Source: Megalobrama amblycephala (lineage: Eukaryota > Chordata > Actinopteri > Cypriniformes > Xenocyprididae). From it: DNA of 64,000 nucleotides. The translations under genes were made by a program, and so were the position numbers. The DNA lies in contig NC_063044.1 in the NCBI RefSeq assembly GCF_018812025.1, forward strand, positions 71,774,176 to 71,838,175. Direction: 5' to 3'. The notes under the pieces are model-generated. The model was not told where the DNA came from. It did not search any database and was given only the letters and a program-made list of their open reading frames with translations. This document shows, one piece after another, positions 1-14,300 of the stretch (its first letter is position 1; every line of letters starts with the position of its first letter).

Positions 1-14
1 CCTGTAGGAAGATA

Positions 15-1586
<1,572 letters not shown>

Positions 1587-1868
1587 TACACCATCTCATA
1601 AAATCACTGATTGGGTTCTGTAAAGAATAAAGAAATGTTAGAGGGCTATGATCTGTTTAAACCACCCATGGTCCTCCACCTGAACACTGATAAACCTCCA
1701 AAAGTTTAAGTGCCCAAATTAGACCTAGGGCTTTTTTTAATAGCCTTGTGTGACTGGTTCACCAGGGTCTAGCCCCTCGTCACCAGAACAGGCACCCCAG
1801 GAACAAGATATTTCCACTCCTGTGCTAGCTGGAGATGCGTGAGGAGGGACCCGGAACTTCAACCAGTA

Positions 1869-3033
1869 TTACAGAGGCCGCATCCGAAGAAGGCCGAGCT
1901 GCAGAACCGGGAAGGCGGAAGCCATCAGCCCTAGTATCCTCTGGAAGAACTTCAGAGGGAAATAGGCTCTGTTCCTGACTGATGCTGCGAGCTGCTGAAT
2001 GGCCAGAGCGCGCTCTGGAGAGACTACAGCCGTCATACGGACTGAGTCGAAAACTGCACCCAGGAACGTTATACGCTGGCTGGGGAGCAGTGAGCTCTTG
2101 GCAAAGTTGACCCTGAGACCCAGGCACTCCATGTGGCTGAGTAACACGGAGCTGTGATGCTCCAGCTCGGCTCGTGACTGGGCTAGGATGAGCCAGTCGT
2201 CGAGGTAATTGAGAACCCGGATTCCCATCTGTCTCAGTGGGGAAAGCGTTCATGCACTTGGTAAAAGTGTGAGGAGCTAGGCACAGCCCGAATGGAAGGA
2301 CCGTATATTGGTAAGCCACACCCTCGAATGCGAATCTCAAGAATCGCCTGTGATGGGGGGCTATCTGGATGTGAAAGTATGCATCTTTCAGGTCCAGCGA
2401 GCAGAACCAGTCCCTGGGGCAAACCTGCGCGAGGATCTGCTTCAGCGTTAGCATCTTGAACTTCCGTCTCATGAGCCTGAGATCTAAGATGGGTCTGAGA
2501 CCACCATCTTTTTTGGGAACTAGAAAATAACGGCTGTAGAACCCCGAATTGCTCTCTGAGGGGGAAACTATTTCTATAGCTCCTTTCCTCAGAAGAGACG
2601 TGACTTCGGCTCCGAGGACATGAGCGTCGTCCGTGTTGACTGAAGTCTGAAGCACCCCGCTGAAGCGCGGGGGCCTTCGGGCGAACTGAAGCGAGTAGCC
2701 TCGACTTACGGTCCCCAGAACCCAGTTTGACACTCCGGGGATGGCCCGCCTGGCCTCGGCCCACGTGACAAGGGGTTGAATAGTATCGGCTGACGGGCCG
2801 CCAATCGGGGACCCGTACACCGGAGAGAGTGGAAGAGGAACTTCGCTCTTTCTTTGAGAAGATAAAATATTTATAGTGTTCGCCATAAGAACGGCGTTTT
2901 GCATGGACGCAGCACTGGGCCCAGTTAGCACAACACTGAACATATCTCCCACGCCCGGAGCTGAACGAGGCGGAGGGGGGATGGAACGAACGAGCTTTTG
3001 GGGTGGTCCGGCCATGGCGAGACTTTGCCCCAT
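1869..3033 (-). pseudogene. DIRS-type reverse transcriptase, broken
   Basis: The fragment holds the core RT blocks: VPKKDGGLRPILDLR, SLDLKDAYFHIQ with its first catalytic Asp, YQYTVLPFGL, and the NYLDDW active-site box. The YLDD box lies in a different frame from the upstream blocks, with a shift between about 2228 and 2250. A TAA at about 1869 interrupts the thumb or connection region, and in-frame homologous-looking sequence continues past it for a short distance. It cannot produce a full enzyme. Confidence 0.85.
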
Positions 3034-3052
3034 CCTCTTCCTTCCTGAAAAC

Positions 3053-4227
3053 TCAGGAAGGCTTAGGAGGCGTCGGGTCCAGCGTAATCTTAGGCCGGGG
3101 TTCCTGACGCTGCCTTGGGAAGGAGGAGTGCTTACGATGGTGCTGTTCCTTGGGTGGTGCTGCCTGAGAGGTAGAGGGGGCAGGTTTGTTCTGCTGAGCC
3201 GGCGCAGACTTGGGGCAGCTGGAAGCAGATGTAGAGCTGGAGCGTTTAGGCAGGAAGTGTCGCATAGCCTGGGACGACTTCTGTGCTGCAGTAAAACGCT
3301 CCATAAAGCCCTCTACTGCTGGCCGAAGAGACCAGAGGGAGAGACCGGGGCGTCCAAAAAGACCGTCTTGTCCATCTCCCTAATCTCGGTCAGGTTGAGC
3401 CACAAACGGCGCTCAAGCACGACCAGGCTGGCCATGGATCGTCCAATGGCCTGAGCTGTGGCCTTTGTGGCACGCAGGGCTAAGTCAGTGGTGCTGTGGA
3501 GGTCACGGAAGGCAGGTGCATTCGACGCCGGACTCGTCCAGAGAAAGGAGGAGCTTCGCCTGAAACACCTGGAGAATCGCCATGGTGTGCAGCGCTGAGG
3601 CAGCCTGGCCCGTGGACGTGTATGCTCTGCCAGCCAGGGCAGAAGTGGTCCTGCAGGGCTTGGATGGAAGGGCCCTCTTAGTTTTCCAACCCACAGCCGC
3701 GGGAGGACAGAGGTGAGCTGCCACTGCTTCGTCCAGGGGCGGTAGATGCTCGTAACCCTTCTCTTCAGAGCCATCCACAGAGGTGAGAGCTGAATAATGT
3801 GTAGTTCGTAGGCGGGCAGAATACGGGGCGCGCCACGACTTCGTCAGCTCGTCGTGAACCTCTGGGAAAAACGGGGCGGCGCGCTGGTGAGGGGCCTGGC
3901 GGAAACCCGGCAGGAACCACTCGTCGAGCCTGCTCCGTGATGGCTCCTCTGGCGGAGCCTATTCGAGGTCCAAAACCTCTACTGCTTTCGAGAGGATCTC
4001 ACAGTGAGAACATGAGGTCCCGGTGAGCGTGGCCTCTGCGTGGGGTCTGCCCAGGCAGCCGGGAAAATTGCTCTTTTAGGCGCGCCGGATGGCGGCAGGA
4101 GACGGGCTGGCAGGCGGCCGGAAGCGGGCGGCTCGAGCTCTTCGTCGGCGAGCTCAGCAGTCCGCTGCGGGAGCCTCTTCGACGGCGGCGAGAGCTTCTT
4201 TCCAGGCGAGCTTCTTCCAGGTGGCAA
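3053..4227 (-). pseudogene. DIRS gag-like region, degraded
   Basis: Several short overlapping minus-strand frames (3053-3304, 3313-3774, 3503-3778, 3979-4227) are rich in Pro, Ser, Arg and Ala and lie upstream of the RT in element order. That is where gag sits in DIRS elements. No single frame spans the region, so the gag is frameshifted. No diagnostic domain is visible and the call depends on position. Confidence 0.5.
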
Positions 4228-4529
4228 AGGCTTCAGCTGGAGATCAGCGAGAAGTGATGTGAAGTCGTCGCTGAAGGAGAGAGAACTGAAATCCTATGGC
4301 GAAACGCCTGCTTATATAGCCCTAAACCCCGCCCATTTCGGCAGGAATATTCGCGCGCTCTGTTGCCATAGGCCGCGCAGTTATGCCGCGCTGTCATTGG
4401 TTCAACAACTTGTCTATGAGTTAACCAATGACGATGCAGTTACACTGCATTATTGAAAAAGGCTTCAGTAACGGTGAAAAAGGAGACCTTTCCCCATACG
4501 CAGTACGAGTGAAGTATCGAAAGGGAACA

Positions 4530-5407
4530 GGAGTTTTGCGCGTCAGTCACTGATAAACTCACGCTGTTTGATTGACAGATTCAGCACGTGCTGCTCCAAC
4601 GATTGCAAAGGGAACTTTGATCTCTTTCTTTATATAATTTAATCACTGTTACATAACAGATTTTTCCATCCTAAGAGAAACAACGCAAGTTGATGTTTAG
4701 TCACGGGTTTGATTTACTGACACACAAAGAACATCTGACTGTACATGAATCATTAATATCAGATGAGGCATTAGAATTAACACAGTTACTGACATGTTGT
4801 TGCATTACTGTCGAGTCCAGGCACTGCACAATATTTTGTAATCCTCGACCGCATGTTTATTGCTTGGTAGCTCGATCTGGTTTAGCACCACATAGGCCTA
4901 TGTTACTTAGGCTACCTATTCTATTGCATGTCATGCGTGAATCGGTGGGCGGGGCTAAACAGGCAGTGATGAAGTAGGCATTGATCTTCTTCTGCAGAGG
5001 TGGTGCTTGCTGCCCTTTGATGTCATAGATCCCCACTTTGTAAATCCTGTTGTTTGCTAGGTCTGGTGTCAATTAAAGCTTTTATTAGACTAACACGAAG
5101 TTTTCAGCTCTAAAACTTACAGGATATGTCAAAAGCTCAAGGAAAATTTGATTTCTCAGTTCATCACCCCTTTAACAGAACATTTCAATTATATGCAGAG
5201 TTGCTGATCGACACAGAACAAACAAAACAAACAAAAAACACTATCAGAGCAAAGCCACTGCATGCACTGCAGCCACTGCATGCCACCATCTTAGACAGAA
5301 AAAAACAGTAAATGACTTTAAAATGTAAGATTCAAAGAAAGATTTTTTTTTAATCTTTATTAGTCATATCACATCACATGATCATTGTTGCAGTGAAAGA
5401 CTTGAGA
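4530..5407. other. No gene seen
   Basis: This is a spacer between the DIRS end and the Ig pseudo-exon. It contains short AACAAAC-type runs (about 5217-5240) and a CACTGCATGC duplication near 5257-5283. Open frames here are short and unconvincing. Confidence 0.5.
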
Positions 5408-5414
5408 TACTCAC

Positions 5415-5746
5415 CAATGACTGTGACATTAAATATTTTTGTTGTAGTCATTTCTCTAGAGATGGTGAGTTTATATTTTCCCGAGTGGTGTTTCTGATGG
5501 TCAGAGATAAAGTCTTTTGGTCCACCTGTAATCTGCTTGTGAATCCAGGATCATCAGTGAAAAAAACTGGAGTGAAGTCATCCCTTCCCCTTATCTGAGA
5601 TATGAGCAAGTCTTTAGGTCCAAACAGCCACAGAATGGTATCATCGTTCAGTACTTCAGTAAGATTAGTGTGTAGAGTCACAGAATCTCCCTCTATCACC
5701 GTTATCGGCTCAGGTTTAGATTCTTCTGTCTCCTTAACAGACACAC
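5415..5746 (-). pseudogene. CD2/SLAM-like V-domain exon, frameshifted relic
   Basis: The exon has a good acceptor (TTTTCCAG before 5746) and donor (GTGAGTA at 5414-5408). It encodes the same type of domain as the two receptor genes in this window: a strand-B-like VIEGDSVTLHTNL, then ILWLFGPKDLLIS, then SRLQVDQKTLSLTI. No canonical Ig cysteines are present. It is 332 nt, not a multiple of three, and the frame breaks near 5475. After the break the expected C-terminal strands (KYKLTIS, FNVTV) read on in another frame. No signal, C2 or TM exon was found nearby, so it looks like a fragment of a third, dead paralogue. Confidence 0.8.
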
Positions 5747-6660
5747 CTGGAAAACAAACAACCAGTTTTATTGATACTACACTAACTTCAGACCAGCTCA
5801 GAAGACAAACAGATACTGGTTTACTGTTCCGGGGTGTGTTTCCCAAAAGCATCATGAGCTAACTATGATGTTCTGTGGAAATCTGTTGGTAACGATGGAA
5901 CTTCTGAACATTATGGAAAATCATCGCTTTATACAGGTGAAACAATGAACTACACTGCTTTCTTTGAAAACAAAGTCTGTCGTATTGGTACTCAAATAAA
6001 TACATATTGCCTCATGACATAAATACTCATCAAGAATTGGATTTTATTGCAGTGTGTTATCTCTGTTGGATTTATTGCTAGCAATGCACAACCGGGGTGT
6101 AAGTTTTTAATAAAACATAATAAGAAAATATTTAACATTTAGGTCTTGACTGTTCACTAAACTATCAATGAAGATGAACTGTTTACTATGAAATCAGACA
6201 GCATGTCACCTGTTGGAGTTTGGGTTCCTTGCCGCTGTCGCCTTTGGCTTGCTTAGTTGGGGACACTTGACATTTGACTTGACATTTGATATTCAACAGT
6301 ATTCTTGACATTTATTCAACAGTGCTTTGATCTGCCTGCATTGACACTATTCTTTAAGAGCTGCTGTGCAGCCAAAATTATGTACCAGTTATCAATGTAA
6401 AGCTGCTTTGACATAATCTGCATTGTAAAAAGCATTAAATTTGATTGCGCAAGGACTTGTTATATTTGAGGGTCTTTGGCATACAAAGGACCAATGGACT
6501 GCTGCCACAGGCTGTTTACTTGATGATCTGCAGTAAAGTTAAAGGTACAATATGTATGAGTTTTGGATTAAAATATCCAAAAACCACTCAAACTATGTTA
6601 TATATGTTGTTGACTTGTGTACATACATTATCCCAAATGTTTTCAAGAATGTTTAAATCC
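5747..6660. other. No gene seen
   Basis: AT-rich intergenic DNA. I searched the minus strand for a signal-peptide exon that could serve the Ig relic and saw none. Confidence 0.4.
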
Positions 6661-6684
6661 AGAGAAATAAGCAATTTTAAAGGG

Positions 6685-6785
6685 TAAAAAATAAATAAAT
6701 AAATAAATAAATAAATAAAAATAAAAACAAAAATAAAAAATTAAATTAAAAGTTAAAATTAAAAGTAATTAAATTAAATTTTAAA
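6685..6785. repeat. (AAAT)n and A-rich low-complexity tract
   Basis: A run of AAAT units starts near 6690 and passes into A-rich, AATTAAA-rich sequence. It sits at the edge of an interspersed-repeat region. Confidence 0.85.
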
Positions 6786-7129
6786 AACAAAATAACTACT
6801 TAAACCGCCAAACTGCTGAAATCACATGACTTTGGCGCTCCGAACCGCAGATTCGACACGCTGATTCATAACGCTCCGAAGCTTCCTGAAGCAGTGTTTT
6901 GAAATCGGCCATCACTATATAAGTCGTTATTTTGTTTATTTGGCGCACCAAAAATATTCTCGTGGCTTTATAATATTAATATTGAGCCACTGTACTCGCA
7001 TGAACTGATTTAAATATGTTTTTAGTACATTAATGGATCTCGAGAGAGGAAATGTCATTGCTGGCTATGCAGGCCTCACTGAGCCATCGGATTTCAACAA
7101 AAATATCTTAATTTGTGTTCTGAAGATGA

Positions 7130-7215
7130 ATGAAGGTCTTACGGGTGTGAAACGACATGAGGGTGAGTAATAAATTACATTATTTTCATTTTTGGGTGAA
7201 CTAACCCTTTAAGGA
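7130..7215 (-). mobile_element. End of a common fish MITE
   Basis: The sequence CATTTTTGGGTGAACTAACC near 7188 is the reverse complement of the 'GGTTAGTTCACCCAAAAATG' terminus that fish genomes carry in very high copy. A related forward copy lies at about 35936. The other terminus was not located. Confidence 0.55.
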
Positions 7216-8905
7216 CACGGACTGTGTCCGTGTGTCACCTATTGATGTCATCATACCCGCGTTACCCTCGATTTCCGGTTTTATTTTGTAGAAACCATGG
7301 AAACACCAAAGACGCTTTAATATTTACATGTTTTAATAGACAAGGGAACAACTGTTTTGATATATTTATAGACAGAAAACTAATTATTGTTATATAGCTC
7401 AACACGTTTAGTCTTATTGTTTAAATCTAATTGTCTTGATTTTTTGCGAGTACCATGCTTTACCATGCCTCAGAGAAAAACACTATTTTGTGAAGTAGCT
7501 AACATAGCATAATCAGATGCAGCTTTATTTTTAGTAACAGTAATACAGCATTTTCTCCATCATACAATACGTTTTAAAATTAATATTCAAACTTGGCATC
7601 ATCAAGCTACACCTAAATGATTTAAATCTAGCCCTGAATGTTTTTGGCCTGGAACAGGTCCCTGAGTTTAGGGGAAATATTATACAAATAAAGTAAATAT
7701 TAGTTGTTTAATCTTAGTTTGGTGCTGTCACTGACTGGTGATTGGTGTTCAGTCCAAACTTCTACCCATGAAAGTGCACTGGAATGGCAGTCAAACCTGT
7801 GATATCCCACCCGTGAACTCGTACTAGATCGATCTACTCCCAGTTCTGCGCTCTGACGTCACATAGCCCGCGAAACAACAATGGCAGCCCTTACTGGTGC
7901 GGTGTTTATGCAAGTGGTACATGGTGAGAAATAGACTTTAGGACAATATAACGTTGCAATCAAATAAATAATAATATAATAATGATAAATAATACACACA
8001 TGATTATGTATTACAATGTTATGTGTCTGAAACGATAAGTATGTTGAGAAATTATATTGCCCCATGGAAATGTTGGGCATAGCTAATATCAGTCCATTGA
8101 GTGCAAGAATAAGTTAATACAAAATACGTTTCCAAATATACAAATAACATAAAATAAAAGGTATAACAACTTCTCTTGCCTTATGTGCCATTTTTCCTCC
8201 TCTGTTTCCCTCAAATAAGCAATGAGTAAGCACCTTTGGCCATAGAAATAATTGTTAATGTTAAATTCCAGAATTGAGAATGGTTTATAATCGTGCTGTG
8301 CCGTACCAGGCTCATGTAGAAACTGTAACCGTTCCTTACCATTCTAAAGACCGTTCAGCCTCTAGCAGCAAAAATCTACATAGTGTGCCTTTAACTTTAA
8401 ATGGTAAACTTGGTTATACCCTGTAAATGAACAAATTACACACGCACATGGTATGGATACCACTCTTTTATACAAGAGTTCAGTAAGTTTATATTGTGTT
8501 ATTTTAGACAAAATATTTTCTATTTTGTTTAATTTTGCCAATGAGACTATAAAGACAAAGCAGATCTGTTCATCTCCAAGCAATTCACAGCAGTGTTTCA
8601 TTTCTGAATCTGCGTTTTGAACGAACCGAGTAAAATTAATGATTCAGCAGACCATTCTTAAAAGACAATTGCTTGTTATCCACTTAGACATTGATTTCCT
8701 CATTTTAAGACATTTTTTTTTTTTTTTTCCCAGAACGCTTTCCTCTGTCCATTTTAAATGAGTAAAACATTACTTGTATTAATCAAGTGAAATCAGCTGC
8801 TCACCTTTATGACATACAAGAGCCGTTGCTCTTTACGGACAGTCAATGTCAAAATGGACAGAGCAGCTGAACATTTGAAAAAATTAAAAAATTGTCATTT
8901 AAAAT

Positions 8906-8955
<50 letters not shown>

Positions 8956-10072
8956 ATTCAAAAAGGTTTTGATAGAATTGTGTTGGCATAATGGCGCCCC
9001 CCTCCGCACTGCATATACTGCATACACACACACACTAACTAACAAAAGGAAATATGTACAGCAAATGCTTTTTATTTCTAGTGTTATGGCCATGTGTTAG
9101 ACTAGAGAGCTGGATATGCGAATTTTATTCGTTATTCGAATTTTATTTGTTTATATGTGGTTTAATTCGAAACCACACTCAAATCTAAGGGGAACACCAT
9201 GAATATGAATAACTTTCTAGCATACTGAATCTCAACCTTTTTTTGAATACTGGACATATTTGGACCCCAAACAAAACTGGCTCATATCATAGGTATCATG
9301 TCTTTGTACAACAAAATGCAACCAAGTATAATCACTAATCACTACTAAAGTTAGGTAACTTGTCCATACGGAGCCAAAGGCTTTTTATTTTAGGAACATG
9401 TTATATGCAAAAATATCCTCCGATATTTTATACAGACACCCTTAGCCTAATGGCCAATGTCAGAAACTGGATCCGACTTGGGTAAAGTTGGTTTTATATT
9501 CGCACATTCGGACATCCGTATTCAATAGCCTTGTTAATCACACTACATTGGACATTCAGTGGACATTCACAAGTAAATATGCCATTAAAACAATACTTGC
9601 CTATTTTGATCGACTGTGAAAAATGTTGTAAGTTGACAATCGTTGGTTGTCAATATCATGTCGCTGCTTAAAATTCGCAAACATTAATTTATTGCACATT
9701 TATTGGAAAGTCTGATTTGATCAGAAGTCAGAATGTGTTTGAAGAATGTTGGTAACCAGACAATGACAGCAGACACTGGGTCTCATTCACATGCGTACGT
9801 ACAAATGTGTGCGTATGAACGATTTTAACAACAAATCACAGTTCACCAAGAATTTCCTAATATAATTTATTCTAAATTTACGTAAACATATGGGAACAAC
9901 TGAAACCACACGTACACAAAAGGACTTTCTCTGTACGGCCTTATAATGGTGTTAAGAAGTTTCATCCTAACACGACTATAATTATACTGAAGTATGTTTA
10001 ATTAATTGTATTATACAATCCATATATAAAATAATATAATACAATTATTAAATATTACAATTTCATTCAATC
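7216..10072. other. No gene; simple repeats only
   Basis: AT-rich intergenic DNA. It includes a poly-T run (about 8708-8728) and an A-run followed by (AT)n at about 8904-8947. Several open frames occur but none shows domain or splice support. Confidence 0.5.
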
Positions 10073-10664
10073 TTAAAGCTGCATTTTTCCTCTTTGTCGC
10101 CATCTCTGTTTGAAACCTGTGATTGCAGTCATATGCGGAACAGTTATCTGTACATGCGTTGTGCTTCGACACGACTCCTCAGTGGATGAATCCAAAGTTT
10201 GCTGTCAGTCACCGCACCGGTGTGGATACTGAACTTCAGAATCACAGACTCTACGTCTTGAAAGTATGACCAATATAAGAATTTCACTGGAAAATATCAT
10301 CTGAACAAGTAAGTAACATGTCTGCCACTTTTGTTCTGACTAACTGAGGAAAAAAGCATTACAATAAATCGCGCTGCCAATGATGATTAAATCTAACGAT
10401 CGCTTAGCTCGGATCACACCAAACCGTGCAAATTATTATCACTGTTATACTTTGTTTTTCTTAAATTATTAATGTTTACAACATCAGCATTGCGTGACTG
10501 TGTATTTAGTGTGTATTAGTGTATTACCTGTAGATTTTGAAACATTATTACAAGCTTACCGTTGTGAATCAGGCTAAGATAAGGAGATAGTTCTGAACAC
10601 TAGCTGGATATGTACTGATTTTGGATAATTTAGAGCCAAAAAAAGTTCTGGACTGCAGCTTTAA
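10073..10664. mobile_element. Possible MITE with 11-bp TIRs
   Basis: The segment begins TTAAAGCTGCA and ends with its exact reverse complement TGCAGCTTTAA. It has no coding capacity. The repeats are short, so this could be chance. Confidence 0.35.
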
Positions 10665-11240
10665 ATACATTATATACAGTTAAAGAGTAAGAAAAGCTGC
10701 GTTATATCTTCAGCTGTGATAATGTCTGACAGCTCTGTAATCCGGGTCGGTATGAAAGCGGTTTATTGTGAGAACGGTGAGAACGGCACACCTGTCATTG
10801 CTCGAGGATCAGGAGAGAGCGCGACCGCAAACAGCGGCAAGTTTGACACGAGTGACGAAAGGCTGTAAGGAATTGAGCATGCGCGGAAAGCCCTTATATG
10901 GACGTGTTTTATGCAAATGAAACACACCTCCTTGCACTAGTGTTAATGACATAAAACAGCACATAGAGAGATACTGCTGCGGTAAAACACTTCTTTAAAA
11001 ATACATTGTGAGAGTCAAATTAGTATTACGTTAAGAGTAACACTTTAAAGGTGAGGTATGTAGTGAAACATTAATACGATTATATATGGCAGTGTTTCCC
11101 AAAAAGCTTTTCACTGAAAGTGAGAAATGAATCAGTGTCTTTGAGCTCTTAAAGTCTTTCTAGAAGCTTCTGAAAGACTGAGCTAAAATGCTGATGATGT
11201 CACAGTGATTGACAGTAGTGGGCGTGTCTTATCTCTTCTT

Positions 11241-11305
11241 CTACTGCTCATTCTCTCCATCCTCGTCTGTTTGGCTGATAGTCGATGCTTCTTTTCCTGA
11301 TGGTT
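11241..11305 (-). CDS. Terminal tail exon with stop
   Basis: Acceptor CCTTCCAG precedes 11305. The exon encodes [21 protein letters not shown] and ends with TAG at 11243-11241. The acidic end and the correct phase with exon B support it. No clear AATAAA was found just downstream, so the 3' UTR end is unknown. Confidence 0.7.
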
Positions 11306-14300
11306 CTGGAAGGAAATCAAAATGAATGTCAATAATTTATCATCAAATTATCATTAGAAATTAAATGTACAAAATAATTAAATAAAGAAAATATTGTCAA
11401 CAGCACATTGTTTGGGCACTTGCTCTTTTCTCACAAATGAACGACATTTATTATATTTGTGAACTCTGGGGCCGTTTACACAACATCATTTCCAACAGAA
11501 AACGGAAAACTTTGTATGTGTTGGTCATTTATTTACATCACAACGGCGTTTTAGGAGAAAGTATGTTTTTACCGTCTCCATGAAAACAACAAAAACGTGA
11601 ATCCGTGAAAACGGTGATGACATGCGCATGCGTATTATGTGTTCACATATTCATATTTCGTTTTTGCAAGGTGTTTTTGACAAAGTGACATCGCCATCTA
11701 CTGGCCAGACATGCGTATTACAGCCTTTTTAGTTATTTTCACAGATCCGTGTAAACAGGGATCGTCATGTAAACATCCCCTCAGTCATGCACCTTCTACA
11801 ACATGCAAACTCAAATCTAAAGTTTGCATTGACTTTTCAACCATTTCTCTCAGTACAAACAATTTGTATTCAGTTATGTTCATTAATGACTATCTGGCAG
11901 CTTGTGTTCAGAGGATTTTTTTTAATACATGATGGTGTTTGACATAATCTGAATGAAGCTACATCACACACATCAGATCATGATCTTGTTTCCAACAGAA
12001 TCTCACCTTCTTTCAGCTCTTTCAGATCATTTTCAGGATCTTTTCCATCTGTTTTAACAACAATCACAGATGAATTAGACAATGAATTTATTAGACATGA
12101 TGGTCACATGAAAACTAGAAAGAAAAAAATTGAGGTCTAAAACAATAGTTTGTCTGCACACTTTCCAGTTCATACAAATGATCATTTTGTTTCATTTACA
12201 GGTCAGTCAGAAGACAGTCAGGTCCAGTCATCAGGAGTCTCGGTCTTTAGTAAAAAGCCTTTGCCAAAATGAAGCAGTGGACTGTAGGCAAACAGGATAG
12301 TAGGATTTAAAACCCACTTTCCACTCGGCAGCATGGACATTTTTATTTCAGCGTGATCAGGTTCATGTGGACAAACCTAACAATCGTAACTTTATTTTGT
12401 CACATTTTATCACTTTCTCAGGAGCACTTGAATATTACTGAATAAACAAACCCTTCTTCCATTAAAACACTTCAAAGACACCTACTCACCATGTGTGTGA
12501 CCTCCAGCACGTTTAGTACTGAGGTTACGGATCACAAGGCTCCTCCTGCCCTTTCTGTCTATGACTGTCCGATCATCACCCATCACTCGGCTTATGGCAG
12601 TCTCTGCAACATAAATGCACCGTTCCCCTTCACCCTTCTCCATCTGTGTGACATCAGCACCTAGAGATAGAGAAATACGAAGAAAAAGTAGACATTAGAT
12701 CAAGTGTGTGTTTGCATGCGAACCTCAGGGACTGAAATGACCTGGAGATTCAGAGAGATTTACAGACTCAAACTCAAACTACTTAAAAATATATCTAAAC
12801 TACGACATATGCTCTCAATGAAGAATGCAGAACAGTTAGTTCATGCGTTCATGACCTCAAGGTTAGATTACTGTAACGCTCTACTGGGTGGTTGCCCTAC
12901 TCGCCTAATAAACAAACCCAGCCGGTCCAAATCGCAGCAGCTAGAGTTCTTACTAGAACTAGGAAGTATGACCATATTAGCCCAGTTCTGTCATCACTGC
13001 ATTGGCTTCCTGTTAAACATCGTATAGATTTTAAAATCTTGCTAATTACTTACAAAGAACTAAATGGTTTAGCTCCCCAGTACCTAAGCGAGCTCTTAAT
13101 GCATTATAGTCCTTTAACAAACCTCTTTTTCATTCAACATTAATTGTCGCACAACAAAACACATTTTACGCTTGTTGTTTCAGTTGTAATACTCACATAT
13201 TTCTTGTTCAGAGATCTCCATTTCATCTGCACAGAGAAATTAGATTATAGTGAATGAATAGATGATGTACAAACGACAGTGATATATATACAGTGTTGTG
13301 TAATAATATACACTTAAAAAAAAAAAAGATTAATAGGCAAATACTTAAGACTGCTCTTTCAGCCCTAAAAAATGTTGTGTGTAGCTTTGCATTTCTTAAA
13401 CAACCATGTAGGAATATGTATCATGACCATATTCCAGGATGTCAAAAGAAGATACTGTCCAAAAACGGCACCTCTTGATGGAAATAACATCACAACATTT
13501 ATTTCCATCAAGAGGTCCATCAAAGTTTGTTGAAAATTGACAATGCAAGAGGTGAGCACTCTGTAAAGTCTCCTGCAGCACATCCCGAAGACTGCCTCTG
13601 AATATCCCATCAGCACCTATCGCTAGACTTATGACAGTCTCTTCAACATAAACGCACCTTTCTCCAGCTCTGATCCTGTCGTCTCTACTTTTGTGACATC
13701 AGCATCTAGAAACAGAGACAGACAAAGTAGACATTAGATTAAGAGTTTCAACATCAGAGATGGAAACCACTACACAAAGATCACTGAAGTGATTTTTATT
13801 GGTTCAAAATGCACATGATTTTTGGTCTTCTAACACAGAAACTTCATATTATTGTCTCCATTTTGATTTGCGGCATTAAAAAAAAATGATCTAAATAAAA
13901 GCTCAGGAAAACAATCACAAATGCAGGTCAGCAACAGAACAGGGTAACAGTTTTAGCTGGGTGATTATCACAAAACCATTAAAACACCAAAGCGGTAAAG
14001 ATTTTAAATATAAAATATGTATTTTACAACTTTGTAATATGTAATTTACTAATATAATCAAACAGTATAATGATGACAACACTGTTCTCTACCCTGCACA
14101 AATTTAGCAATTTCACCATAGGAATTAATAATTTTAGTATTTAATTGCATTTTCTGTTGAAATTCTTATTTCCGCTACTATATAATTACCGCAACAGGTG
14201 TTAATTTTATGTTAATTTAATAAATGCAAAAATAATAGTTTGATTTGTAATTCACATGAAGAATATACATTATGTTCTTTCAGGTTTGCCACATCATTTT

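Larger units (their letters stand above)
1810..4529 (-). mobile_element. DIRS-like retrotransposon, 3'-truncated
   Basis: On the minus strand this runs from a leader that starts TTCCCTTTCGATAC at about 4529, through a TATATAAG motif near 4315, a degraded gag-like region and a reverse transcriptase. The sequence stops being recognisable near 1810. The RNase H, methyltransferase-like and tyrosine recombinase parts that DIRS elements usually carry are not seen. No LTR is present. Assignment rests on the RT sequence style, which matches fish tyrosine-recombinase retroelements. Confidence 0.75.

Noticed and set aside
2876..3454. A 192-codon plus-strand open frame
   Set aside because: It is antisense to the DIRS gag/RT region and has no domain or codon support.
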